Shown one piece after another: positions 54,592 through 64,000 of a stretch of 64,000 bases of DNA (the first letter of the stretch is position 1; every line of letters begins with the position of its first letter). This DNA comes from Phascolarctos cinereus. Taxonomy: Eukaryota > Chordata > Mammalia > Diprotodontia > Phascolarctidae. Location: positions 1-64,000 of the forward strand of contig NW_018344009.1 of NCBI RefSeq assembly GCF_002099425.1. Reading direction: 5' to 3'. A program made the translations under genes and the position numbers. The notes under the pieces are model-generated. The model ran no database searches, was not told where the DNA came from, and was given only the letters and a program-made list of their open reading frames with translations.

Positions 54592-54841
54592 CATTGTTAT
54601 TCAGTCTTGTCCGACTCTCCGTGACCCCATTTGGGTTTTTCTTGGCAGAGATACTGGAGTGGTTTGCTATTTCCTTCTCCGGCTTAATTTTACAGATGAG
54701 GAAACTGAGGCAGACAGGATTACATGATTTACCCAGGGTCACCCAAATAGTAATGTCTTAGGCCAGATTTGAATTCAGAGGATGAGTCTTCCTGACTTCA
54801 GGTCCTTGTGGTCTGTACACTATGGCGCCACCTAGCTGTCC
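54592..54841 (-). mobile_element. MAR1-like SINE, antisense, full length
   Basis: 'gttattcagtcttgtccgac', 'accccatttgggtttttc', 'cagatgaggaaactgagg', 'ggcgccacctagctgtcc'. Flanks 'actgggaaggtt' and 'actgggacagtt' may be its worn target duplication. Confidence 0.9.
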
Positions 54842-55139
54842 ACTGGGACAGTTGTAATGTGTTCATTCTGAAAGTAGTTACAAGATCCATGCTATTTTTA
54901 AGGTTTACAAAGCCCACCTAGGATCACACTGAATCTCAGAGTTGGAAGAGGCTTCAGAGGGAATCTCTGGGAATCTGGGAATCTCCTCTACAACAGAACC
55001 AACAAATAGCCAACCAGCTTTGACTTGGCCTCTATTTGAAGGGGAACCCACCTCCTGGGGCAGCCCCATCCACTCAGGGAGAGCTCTGATTGGTGAAAAG
55101 TTTTTCCTTATATCAAGTCCAAATTATGTCCACAATACC

Positions 55140-55469
55140 TCCCCCTCTCTTGGGCCCAGCTCCTCAGTCATTTCCAACTCACTGGAAACTTAGACTAAAC
55201 CCCTGGATCCCTTTGCCTGTGATAGGGGAGTTTTTGCTTTATCTTGCCAGGACCCAAGACCCCACGACACCTCCCTGCTATTTCCTCGCCATCTCTCCCC
55301 ACCGCCATACCTTTGTCCCTCCCCCCCCACTTCTCGGCACCCCTTTTTGTATTGTCTTCCTCCATTAGAAAGTAATCTCCTTGAGGGTAAGGACTGTTTT
55401 GGTTGCTTTAATTTGTATTCCCAGCATTTAGTGCAATGCCTAGCACAAAGGAAATATTTAATAAATGCC
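55140..55469 (+). mobile_element. L2 LINE 3' end inside CR1
   Basis: 'agaaagtaatctccttgagg', 'agtgcaatgcctagcacaaa', 'atttaataaatgccc'. A short repeat of its tip ('cttagcacagtgcctggcaa') recurs at 55615 within the microsatellite. Confidence 0.7.
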
Positions 55470-55690
55470 CTATTTATCTCTCTATTTAGCTCTCTTTATC
55501 TAGTGTCTATCAGTCAGTCTGTCTTATCTACCATCTATCTCTCTTCTCTATGCCTCTCTCTGTCTTTCTGTCTCTCTGTCTTTCTCTGTCTCTATCTGTC
55601 TGTCTCTGTTGTGCTTAGCACAGTGCCTGGCAATAGTAGGCACTCCCATCTATCTGTCTGTCTCTCTGTCTATCATCTCCATCTATCTAA
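55470..55690 (+). repeat. (TCTG)n/(TCTA)n microsatellite
   Basis: Imperfect TCTG, TCTC and TATC units following the L2 tail. Confidence 0.88.
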
Positions 55691-56059
55691 ATTGGTTTCT
55701 TTACAGCTTCCCAATTTATCTAGTTCTACCCTTTGAGGTCAAGAAGAACAAATCTCCCCTGCCTTCTGTATGACAGCCTTTCCCACATCGAAAGCTGTCA
55801 CTGGGCCACCATCACATGATATGAACTTGAGACCCTCCAATGTCCTTTGGATGCCGTCCAGCTTATAAACATCTTTCCTAAAATATGCCACACGCAACCG
55901 AATCCGATACTCTAGATGTCATCTGATCCTGGCCGAGTACAGTGGGACTATGACCTCAACCTTAGTGGACACAAAGCCTCTCGATGCAGCCTAATTACCT
56001 TTGTTTTCTTGGCTGCTATATTATATTGTTGATTCTTTTTGAGCTCACAACTCTGTGAT

Positions 56060-56210
56060 GTTAGGGAGTGCAAGTATCATAATATTTATTTTACAGGTGG
56101 GGAAACTGAGGCTGAAAACAATTAAATAATGTGTTGATGGCCACACAGCAAGTAAATGTCAGAGATATCAGAATGGCCAACTCGAACCCTGGCTCCAAGT
56201 TCCATTCCCC
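56060..56210 (-). mobile_element. MIR SINE, antisense
   Basis: 'tttacaggtggggaaactgag', 'gatggccacacagcaag', 'actcgaaccctggctcc'. Confidence 0.75.
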
Positions 56211-56229
56211 GCCCCCCCCGAGCGGTCCC

Positions 56230-56335
56230 AAGATGGCTGCCTGGGGAAGTAGTAGGTTTCCTCTCGCTGGTGTCGCTAGAAATGTTGTAGAGGGAATTCT
56301 TTTAAAGGTATTGGGTTGGACTAGTGGGCACTGAC
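56230..56335 (+). mobile_element. CR1/L3 LINE 3' tip
   Basis: 'gtagtaggtttcctctcgct', 'aatgttgtagagggaattc', 'tattgggttggactag'. Confidence 0.6.
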
Positions 56336-56701
56336 TCAAGTCCCCTCCATTTCTGAAATGCCCTAATCGAGCCAGAAATACCACTCCGTTCTTCTGACAG
56401 ATGGGCATCACTGCCCTTCTCTCCACAGCTGCTCCCCTCATGTGGTTGCCAGGCGATGAAACGCCTCCTCCCAGGGACAGGAGTTTTCATTAGCCTTCTG
56501 CTTTCTAGCTCAGGACTCTCCAGGGATTTGACTTCAGTTGCCTGGGCCCATGCCAAGCCCATCGAGTTCACCTTTTTCTACAGGACTCATGCCTCCCCTG
56601 GGAATGTCCTCTTATTCTCTTTCTTTCCTTGGACCATTCAGCTGCTTGTGCAACTTTGGTAGGAAATTTGTTGGTGTAGTCATTCATATATGTCTTGTTC
56701 C
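56336..56701. other. Intergenic stretch
   Basis: Nothing recognised. Confidence 0.35.
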
Positions 56702-56818
56702 ATTTATTTATTTATATATTTATTCATTCACACACTCATTCATTCATTCATTTATTTATTTATTTATTTACTTACTTGTTATTTATTTGTTTATTTATTT
56801 ATTTATTCATTCATCTGT

Positions 56819-56874
<56 letters not shown>

Positions 56875-56876
56875 TT
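56702..56876 (+). repeat. (TTTA)n/(TTCA)n then (TATC)n microsatellite
   Basis: Tetranucleotide units; the last 55 bp are pure TATC. Long Tyr/Ile/Leu frames across it are artefacts. Confidence 0.96.
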
Positions 56877-56934
56877 TTGCGGCCATTCACGTATGTCTAT
56901 GCAAATGTCTGCATTAACACAAGCAACAGAGAGA

Positions 56935-57140
56935 TGAGTCTTGCTGTTCTGTGTCATGGTCAGACCACATGTGGAACAAGATGTTCAGTTCTGGCCACAA
57001 CATTTTAGGAAACTGACAAACTGGAGGCCGACCAGAGGAGAAGAAGAGCTAGGAGGGTGAGGTGCCTAGAAACCAAATTGGGGGAAGATCATTTGAAAGA
57101 TTTGGGGAGGAGAGAAGACTCAGGGGGATCCGAGGTGGTA
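56935..57140 (+). mobile_element. CR1/L3 LINE, sense
   Basis: 'ggtcagaccacatgtggaac', 'gttcagttctggccacaac', 'aaactggaggccgaccagag', 'gagaagactcaggggga'. Confidence 0.8.
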
Positions 57141-57174
57141 CTTGATGGACTTTGTGTGGAAGAGGCATTAGATA

Positions 57175-57340
57175 CCACAGAATCTCAGAGTTGGAAGGGA
57201 CCTCAGAGGCTATTGGTCCCAACTCACACCTGACCAAGAAACTGCCCAACCACACACCCGACAGAGGGTCCAATGAATCCTCCATTGAGGGAGGATCTTT
57301 CTACCCGCCTTGGCAGACTTCTACTTTTGGACAGCCCCAA
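57175..57340 (-). mobile_element. CR1/L3 LINE fragment, antisense
   Basis: 'agaatctcagagttggaagg', 'gacctcagaggctattgg', 'ccattgagggaggatctt'. It sits between two sense CR1 pieces. Confidence 0.65.
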
Positions 57341-57409
57341 TTGCTGGAAATTCCACCCACTCAAAGCTACCTCCAGTCATCCGCCATGTGTACTACTAGA
57401 TCTACTTGG

Positions 57410-57660
57410 CTCCAGGAGACAGAGCTAGGAGCAATAGGAGGCATTTTTAGAAAGGAAGCATCCATCTCCAGATACACAGTAACTTTCCGGCTTTCCCAAA
57501 GTGGAATGGGTTGTCTTAGAAGGTAGCAAATCCCCATCATTGGAGGTCCTTCAAGTGGAGGTTTCATGATCACTTTTTAGGGATTCCTGTCTGGGTAGGG
57601 GTTGCTAGATGACCTCTGGGGTTCCTTAAAATTCTGGAATTTTGTGACTCTAAGGACTTG
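57410..57660 (+). mobile_element. CR1/L3 LINE 3' end, sense
   Basis: 'caggagacagagctaggagc', 'caaagtggaatgggttgtc', 'attggaggtccttcaagtg', 'tagatgacctctggggttcc'. It continues the 56935-57140 piece in the consensus. Confidence 0.75.
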
Positions 57661-57681
57661 GTGCGCAGAGGCCAAATATGA

Positions 57682-57695
57682 CCACCAGGGGGCAG
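57682..57695 (+). promoter_or_regulatory. CTCF-type core motif
   Basis: CCACCAGGGGGCAG fits the 14-base CTCF core at every position. It lies just after a CR1 end, in the gap between SPOCK2 and the expected CHST3 side. Confidence 0.4.
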
Positions 57696-57699
57696 GGTT

Positions 57700-58199
57700 G
57701 GCCCATTCACACGGGATAAAGCCAGGATGGACTGAGGTCGACTGACTTTGCATCTCCAGAGGGCAGTAGGGTCCTGTTCCCTTTAGCATCTTCCTCTTCC
57801 TTTCCTGTCTTGCTCCTCCTGCCTTTGTCTGATGTCTTGTCCTGTTTTCTCCTGCTGTTTATCCCTCTGCCTCCAACATTTCCCTCATCAGAGCCCCAGC
57901 CGGGAAGGAGAGATGTGGGTGTATGTGTGCCGAAACTGCATTTGACTGTCTTTCAAAATGCCACAGTGAAAACAGCCCTGGTGCTGACTCTCCTCCCACT
58001 TGTTCTGAAAAAACAGCGGGAGTAGGTGGTCCCCTAGGGTACGTGTGAATTTGGTTTCATGGAACCCCTCCTCTTCCACCTCCAAAGTCTCGCCCTCCCC
58101 CAGGTACCAGCATCTGAAATCGCCATCCCTCCGCTTTGGGCAAATCATGTTCTGGGAAGACTGGAAGCTCTTCTCTGAGCTCCTCACACCACCTCCGGA
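57700..58199. other. Intergenic stretch
   Basis: No gene recognised; pyrimidine-rich at 57780-57880. Confidence 0.35.
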
Positions 58200-58560
58200 C
58201 TCCACACATTCACACATCCCCTCCTTCATGTCAGGAACACACTGGCTCCTCACCCAGAGCCATCAGAATCCCCTTCCTTCAAGGCTCAGTGGAGGGAGCA
58301 CCTCCTCCTAGAAGCCTACCTAGTTGCCTCACCTGCAAGAACTTCCCTCAAATATTCCTAGAGTTCTTTGTCTTCGTCTCTCTTTCGCCTCGCTCCCTCC
58401 CTATGCTGTATTTTACTAATCGGTGCACGGGTCATATCCTCCCCAAAGAATGTAAATTCCTTTGAGGGAACAGTTATGTAACTTTTAATCTTTTAATTCC
58501 CGGCTCCATGCAAGGTGCCATTTCTATAATAGGTGTATAATAAATGCTCATTCTTGTTTC
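58200..58560 (+). mobile_element. L2 LINE 3' end
   Basis: 'ttcaaggctcagtggaggg', 'ctcctcctagaagcctacc', 'gaatgtaaattcctttgagg', 'ggtgtataataaatgctcat'. Confidence 0.75.
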
Positions 58561-59109
58561 CTCTTTACTCTCATGTAGTAGAATCGAGTTTTTAAAGGAG
58601 CCTTTTGAAGACACAGTTCCTTACCCCAAAGGAATGCTTTGAGAATGGCAGGAGTTTCAGTATTCATGGATGAGGCTGACTTAGTGGAAAGAGCTGGGTC
58701 CCTTCCTAGCCTAACCATTCTATAGGAGAGATATTTTGGCAGCAGGGTAGCTTTCATTCCCCTTTTCATCACTCTTCTCCTGGTCACAGAGGGCAGGCTC
58801 TCTTGCTTGGGGGGGCTAGAGTTTATAATTATCCCTTTTTGTAGCCCCCTCCAATTTCTTAGTGCCTAGAACAGGGCTAGATCTTTAATAGTCACCTGTT
58901 TTGACAACACCAGCTACCAGGGAGGAAGAATGGGAACAGAGAAGAGATGTCACTCCTAGGGAAGGCCTGGGATGTCTCTGATTAAGGGTAAGTTTGAGAT
59001 GTCATTCTCTCTTGAACAATTTTTGGCTGATTGAGCTAGGGCCTAAAAGCCTTGTCCCACAAAGAATGACATTTATTTATTAAGTATTTATTAATTTTTT
59101 ATTTAAATA
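58561..59109. other. Intergenic stretch
   Basis: Nothing recognised except a short AT-rich TTTA repeat near 59070-59125. Confidence 0.35.
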
Positions 59110-59370
59110 TTTATTAATATTTATTAGTACTTATTAAGGACCTACTATGTGAGAAGCATTATGCTAACAACTTTACAAATGTTATCTATTTTGATCCTCA
59201 CAACCCTAGGAAATAGGTGCTATTGTTACAACTGTTTATACAATTAAGCACTAAGGCAGATGGAGGTGAGGTGATTTACCCAGAGGCACACAGCTTGTAA
59301 GGGTCTGAGGTTAGATTTGAACCCAAATCTTCCTGACTCCAAGCCTATGGCTCTATCCACTGCCAGGGAT
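59110..59370 (-). mobile_element. MIR SINE, antisense
   Basis: 'ggacctactatgtgagaag', 'ttgatcctcacaaccctag', 'aggcacacagcttgtaagg', 'ctctatccactgccag'. Confidence 0.85.
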
Positions 59371-59412
59371 ATTTAAATAGCTATATCTGACACTTATGTA
59401 GCTTTTGCTTTG

Positions 59413-59665
59413 AGGCAGCTGGTGGTAGCAGTGGGCCTGGAGCCAGGAAGATCTGAGTTCAAATGAGATTTTTGACGCTGGGAATATCTATGGCACCTAG
59501 GCAAGTCGTGGTAAAAAATGGGGGTCACGATAGCATCTACCTCACAGAGTTGTTATGAGGGTCAGTTGAGATAATACATGGGGATCAAAGGAAATCCTAT
59601 TTGTAAAAGACGTAAGTACAGTGCTTAGCACGTAGTAGGTGCTATATAAATGCTTCTTCTCTTTT
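59413..59665 (+). mobile_element. MIR-type SINE, sense
   Basis: 'gaggcagctggtggtagcag', 'gaagatctgagttcaaat', 'cacagagttgttatgaggg', 'agcacgtagtaggtgctat'. Confidence 0.8.
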
Positions 59666-59684
59666 CCTCCCTATCTCCTATCCT

Positions 59685-59850
59685 TTGCACACATGATCTC
59701 ATTTGAGCTCCACAACAACCTTATTTTACCATCTTACACATGAAACTGAGCATCGTAGAGGTTAAGAGTACCAGCAGAGATAGGATTCAAACTCAAGTCT
59801 TCCTTTCAAGCCAACAACAATAGCATTCTATCCACTAGGCTGTGCTGCTA
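59685..59850 (-). mobile_element. MIR SINE, antisense
   Basis: 'gatctcatttgagctccac', 'taggattcaaactcaagtc', 'ctatccactaggctgtgc'. Confidence 0.75.
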
Positions 59851-59859
59851 TTGAGCCTG

Positions 59860-60200
59860 GAGAGGATTTAGGGTGAGTGGGTACATGGTAGCTGTCTTCC
59901 AGAGATGTATATGGCTGCCCTATGGATGAATGGGATTAGACTTATTCTGAGCAGCTCCAGAAACAAACCTAGCATTGGTGGGTAGAAGTTATCAAGAGGC
60001 AGATTTTGACTCAATATAAGGAAGACCTTCCTAATAATCATGAAATAGATTGCCTTGGGAGGTAATGAGTTTCCCATCATAGGAAGGGCTCAAGAAGAGG
60101 CTATATGACCACTTTTCATGGGTGCTGCAGAAGGAATTCATCAGATTGGATGAAATGATGCTGCCAAGTCCTTTCCAATACTTCCAGGATGCCATGAAGT
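59860..60200 (+). mobile_element. CR1/L3 LINE 3' end, sense
   Basis: 'tacatggtagctgtcttcc', 'gggtagaagttatcaagag', 'caatataaggaagaccttc', 'agattgccttgggaggtaat'. Confidence 0.8.
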
Positions 60201-60492
60201 ACAGATCCTCATGCAGCCACTAGAGGGAGCATGGACCATGGTGCCTTCATTCTATACTAGGGCTGGGTCTGGAGGTATTTTTTAATTGAAGGGATTCCTA
60301 CCTGAAGAGCTCACAGGGGTAAGAGAGATAACTCCTTCACACCCAAGCGATTTCACACTGGGAAGGGATTTTGGCCCCCAAACATTCTCCCATTGAACTG
60401 GTATGGTTAGGACTATGTAACCATGATGGAGTCAGCTTCTCAGGCTTTCATTTTCCTCCTCTGTAAGATGGTGATACAAATACTTGCTTCAA
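60201..60492. other. Intergenic stretch
   Basis: Unique. It opens with 'ccactagagggagcatgg', an imperfect CTCF-like site. Confidence 0.35.
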
Positions 60493-60600
60493 AGACAGTT
60501 CAATAAACATTTAATGTGCCCACCATGTACTAGATATTGGGAATACAAAGTAGTTCCTGCCCTCAAGGACCTGGCATTTTAACCATGATATGACATGGTT
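60493..60600 (+). repeat. Fragment of repeat 'B'
   Basis: 'gtgcccaccatgtactag', 'gttcctgccctcaaggacct'. Confidence 0.5.
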
Positions 60601-60671
60601 AAGGGACGGAATTCTCCTCCCACTTCTACTAAGCAGATAATCTACACCTGGACACCTTTATCAAGGAAGAT

Positions 60672-60890
60672 GGATACACTAGATAGAGCAGCTTGGAGCT
60701 GGGAAGGACTGAATTCAAATCCAGCCTCAAGCATTTACTACCTATATAACCCAGCCTCAGTTTCCTCATTAATGAAATGAGGGTAATAATAGCACCTACC
60801 TCTCAGAATTTTGCGAGGATCAAATAAGATAACATTTGTCAAGCTTTCACAGACCTTGAAGTGCTATATATAAACACTAGTTATTATTAT
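60672..60890 (+). mobile_element. MIR-type SINE
   Basis: 'gactgaattcaaatccagc', 'ctcagtttcctcattaatg', 'ttgcgaggatcaaataaga', then a short ATT/ATC run. Confidence 0.8.
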
Positions 60891-61832
60891 CATTATCATC
60901 ATCATTATTCTCATCTGATGAGAATCCTCACTTTGAATTATGGATCAATTATCCAATCAAGAGGCATGACTTTTAAAAATAGGTAAACAAGTTTATCTAT
61001 ACTCTGTGATCCCTTTATGAGCTGAGAAATTTCCTGATTGGGTCGGGAAGAGGAAAAGTCTGCTGGCTCACCAAACAAGCTGACTTCCCCTCTGGAGGCT
61101 TTAAAGAGAAAAATTACTTAGGTAGTTGCTTTGTCTGTCAGGGTCCAGGCCAGAGGTGGAGGATTTTGTTTGGAGGATTTCAGTTCAAGACTTGAAGCTA
61201 GGTCCCTGAGAAGGAAACCTTTTGGCAGGGAGGACAGAGTTTTTCTTTTTCTTTTCCCCTCTCTCCTTTGATTATGTTATTGGAGAAAATGGGTGAGTAG
61301 GAGACAATACATCCAATTGAGAGTAGAGAGATATATACAGAAGGCAAATAAATAAAAGGCTCCTCAAGAAAAGGAGAGTCTATACCTCTCCAGAAGGTGA
61401 CAAGCCTCAGGACTAATGTTGTGAGGGAGCAAAGGGGAAAGGTAGCTGTCCTGTGTCCCACCTGGCCACCATGCATCCCTGAGCACCATGTGTCCGTGAG
61501 CACATGGCAACTCTGTTTCTTTTATATTTATTCTTTCCTGATCTTAATCCAAAGAGTATTCTGAGATGATCATACTCAAGTGATCTGGTCAGTTGAAGAG
61601 ATCCAGAGGCCTCATCAGAGTTCTCATCAGCCTTGGTAGGAGGTAGTAGCCTGGAGAGGTAGCAGCTAATGATAGCTTCTGCATTGGAAGCATAGATACA
61701 TGCTCAGAGACATGCTGGAAATTAGAGAAAAGGCAACCAGGAACCATGCTGATCCCTGGAGGCAGAGAGAATTGTCAGTTGTGGACTGTCCAGAGACACA
61801 AACCCTTAGAGTCCAGCAGAGAGTTATACCTT
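60891..61832. other. Intergenic stretch
   Basis: No gene or certain repeat recognised. Confidence 0.35.
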
Positions 61833-61987
61833 TTTTTTCCTTTTTTCTTGGTGAGGCAATTGGGGTTAAGTGACTTGGCCAGAGTCACACAGCTAAGTGA
61901 GTGTTATGTGTCTGAGGCCGGATTTGAACTCAGGTCCTCTTGATTTCAGGGCCAGTGCTCTATCCACTGCGCCACCTAGCTGCCCCA
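61833..61987 (-). mobile_element. Marsupial poly-A SINE with perfect 13-bp TSD
   Basis: T-rich head, 'ggtgaggcaattggggttaa', 'gaggccggatttgaactcag', 'gcgccacctagctgcccc'. Flanks 'agagttatacctt' are identical at 61820-61832 and 61988-62000. Close to the family consensus, so fairly young. Confidence 0.94.
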
Positions 61988-62287
61988 AGAGTTATACCTT
62001 AAGAGGAGCTTCATGAAGATTCTATGAAGAGAGAAAAAAAGGACTTCCAATAATCAGCCCCTGTAAATCTGGGAGGGATATTTTGTACCACCTCCTTCTA
62101 CTATACCCCCAAAAGTAAATACTTTTGCTAAGTGATAATTGAGCCTCCTGGATGGCAGTCAATGGGGAACACACCAGTGGGATCAGACAGTGACAGCCCC
62201 TCAGGATATAACCCTAAAATCTTGAAGAAAACCAGAGATTCCAAGAGGCTCTAATGAGGAAGCAGTGCATTCTAGACATAGGGGATG

Positions 62288-62500
62288 CTAGCTAGGTGGT
62301 ACAGTGGAGAAGTGGTACTCCTGGGCCTGGAGTTGAATTCAAATCTGGCCTCAGACACTTACTAACTGTGTGACCCTGGAAAAGTCATGTCACCTCTGTT
62401 TGCCTAAGTTTCCTCAACTGTCAAATAGGGATATTAAAACCTAAATGAGGTAATATCTGTAAAGTGCCTGGAACATAGTGGGTGCTTAATATATGCTTGT
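62288..62500 (+). mobile_element. MIR/THER-type SINE
   Basis: 'gctagctaggtggtacagtg', 'caaatctggcctcagacac', 'taactgtgtgaccctgg', 'gtgggtgcttaatatatgc'. The 287 bp before it (62001-62287) are unique. Confidence 0.85.
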
Positions 62501-63090
62501 TTACAGCTCTTTTTTGTGGTGGCTAAGAATTAGAAATTGAAGGGATGTCCATTAATCAGAGAATGGCTAAATAAGCTGTAGTATGTGATTGTAATGGAAT
62601 ATTATTGTGCTATGTGAAATGATAAGCAGGATGATTTCAGAAAAACCTGGAAAGACTTCCATGAGCTGATGCAAAGTGAAGTGAACAGAACCAGGAGAAA
62701 GTTGTACATAGTAATGGCACTATTATAAGGATGATCAGCTGTGAATGACTTAGCTATTCTTAGCAATTCAATGATCCAAGACAATCCCAAAGGACTAGGG
62801 ATGAAACATACTATCCACCTCCAGAGAAGGAACTGATATTGTTTGAATACAGACTGAAGCAGGCTATTTTTCACTTTCTTTCTTTCATTCTTTTTCTTTT
62901 ATTCGTGTTTTCTTGTGCAAAATGACTGATATGGAAACGTTTTACATGATTGCACACGTATAACCTATATCTGATTATTTACCAAGGAGGGGGAGAGGAA
63001 AGGGACAGAGGGAAGGATAGAATTAGGAACTTAAAACTTTTTGAAAAAATGTTAAAAATTGTTTTAACATGTAATTGAGGGAAAATTATA
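62501..63090 (+). mobile_element. 5'-truncated L1 LINE 3' end
   Basis: 'ttgtggtggctaagaatta', 'gtaatggaatattattgtgc', 'agaaaaacctggaaagac', 'gatccaagacaatcccaaagg'. Same part of L1 as 6299-6920. It starts right at the end of a SINE. Confidence 0.88.
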
Positions 63091-63140
63091 TATATACAGA
63101 TATACACATACACATATACACATATGTATATGTATATATG
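63091..63140 (+). repeat. (TA)n/(CATA)n simple repeat
   Basis: Grown from the L1 tail. Confidence 0.8.
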
Positions 63141-63375
63141 TGGATGCTTGTTTTAAAAAAGGAGATGGGAGACGGAACATACCCTTTATTCAGACCTGTA
63201 GGTAGGATAATATGATAGGAATGTAGAGTGTGAGAATGCAAGTATAGTAGAAAACTGGAAGGTAAGAAGGCTGCAGTTTGTCAAAAGACCTAAAGAGTAA
63301 ACAGAGGAGTGTGTAGACACGTTGTCTTCCTTGCTAGAATGCACGCTTATCAAGAATAATGATGCTTTTAATCTC

Positions 63376-63630
63376 AGATAGCTAGGTGGCATGCTGTTAG
63401 ACCTGGAGTCAGGAAAACCTGAGTGCAAATCCAGACCCAAACACTTACTAGCTGTATGATCAGAGGCAAGTCACTTCACCTCTGTTTTCCTCAGTTTCCT
63501 CATCTGTAAAATGGGGATAATAGCACCTACCTTCCAGGGTTGTTGTGAGTATTAAATAAGACAATAATTATTAAGTACTTAGCATAGTACCTAGCACATA
63601 GGAAGCACCATATAAATTAGAGCTGTTAGC
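63376..63630 (+). mobile_element. MIR/THER-type SINE, full length
   Basis: 'gatagctaggtggcatgctg', 'ctggagtcaggaaaacctg', 'ctagctgtatgatcagagg', 'cctcagtttcctcatctg', 'agggttgttgtgagtatt'. Confidence 0.88.
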
Positions 63631-63949
63631 TCTTTTATACCCAATGCCTAGCATAGTGCTTGGTACTGTAAATTTTAGTTGACCTTCTGTTTGGCCCCAA
63701 AGAAGAGGAAATTCATCCTACTCCTTTCAGTAGAGAAGTGGGGATCTATGGATGCTGAGTGTTGCATATACTGTCAAACTCAGTGCCTATGTTGGTTGAT
63801 TTTGCTTGAATATTTTTCTCCATTACAAGAGAGGGCTCATTGAGTCGATAGGGGACGTATCTAGACTATGAAATAAAAACAGAAGTCATTAATAGCGATT
63901 ATTACTGCTATTTTAAAGCCCTCACCGAGTTGCTGTGTTGAGGGTGGAA
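63631..63949. other. Intergenic stretch
   Basis: Nothing recognised. Confidence 0.35.
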
Positions 63950-63964
63950 GAGAGAGAGAGAGAC

Positions 63965-64000
<36 letters not shown>
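63950..64000 (+). repeat. (GA)n microsatellite at window end
   Basis: GA units with occasional CA; runs off the window. Confidence 0.93.

Larger units (their letters stand above)
54925..56050 (-). mobile_element. CR1/L3 LINE fragment, antisense, split by L2
   Basis: 54925-55139 ('ctcagagttggaagaggc', 'ctcctggggcagcccc', 'cttatatcaagtccaaatt') continues at 55690-56050 ('ctagttctaccctttgagg', 'tggccgagtacagtggg', 'gatgcagcctaattacctt'). Confidence 0.75.

Noticed and set aside
56538-57008. Tyr/Ile/Leu-rich frames resembling a membrane protein
   Set aside because: Translation of (TTTA)n and (TATC)n repeats.
60216-60233. Second CTCF-like motif
   Set aside because: Differs from the core at a normally fixed C.
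45766-64000. Search for CHST3 (expected next gene, minus strand)
   Set aside because: No sulfotransferase exon seen on either strand; probably beyond the window.
1-64000. CRISPR arrays, tRNA or rRNA genes, complete endogenous retroviruses
   Set aside because: tRNA-like text is always SINE heads; the repeats are simple or interspersed, and no paired LTRs or viral genes were recognised.

Overview
The window is nuclear DNA from a mammal, almost certainly a marsupial. The evidence is single-copy vertebrate genes with long introns, and tRNA-derived SINEs of the marsupial type (a head reading 'ggcagctaggtgg', ending either in a poly-A tail or in an RTE-like 'ctgaacaacaacaac' tail). Old MIR, L2 and CR1/L3 copies and 5'-truncated L1s are mixed in. 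There is no prokaryotic, viral or CRISPR content. The species cannot be settled by eye.

Layout. Positions 1-4834 are the last part of ASCC1 (plus strand), mostly its final intron. The terminal coding exon of ASCC1 is 4835-4951, with a poly(A) signal at 5288-5293. Between ASCC1 and the next gene lie an L1 and an unidentified 115-codon minus-strand reading frame (7918-8265), which has a poly(A) signal just downstream and a possible splice acceptor just upstream. SPOCK2 (testican-2, plus strand) then fills 10397-41176 as 11 exons, followed by a 3' UTR of about 4.6 kb ending near 45765. The ASCC1-SPOCK2 order and orientation match the human 10q22.1 neighbourhood. From 45.8 to 64 kb no gene is visible; this intergenic stretch is dense with nested repeats. 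CHST3, the next gene in human, was not seen and would lie beyond the window.

SPOCK2 codes for a secreted, calcium-binding heparan-sulfate proteoglycan of the extracellular matrix. The reading frame can be followed through every splice junction: signal peptide, testican N-terminal region, follistatin/Kazal module, SPARC-type EF-hand pair, thyroglobulin type-1 domain and acidic tail with Ser-Gly attachment sites. Two points stand out. A 9-nt microexon (29440-29448, coding Glu-Val-Glu) lies alone in the 19.4 kb between exons 1 and 3, just upstream of a (TG)n(CG)n(CA)n tract. One base is missing in the Kazal exon (31315-31317), which breaks the frame of an otherwise intact gene and most likely reflects a sequence error.

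Repeats make up much of the rest. Several insertions can be ordered in time by their perfect target-site duplications, notably a SINE inside an L1 inside an older unnamed repeat at 48.8-51.2 kb.
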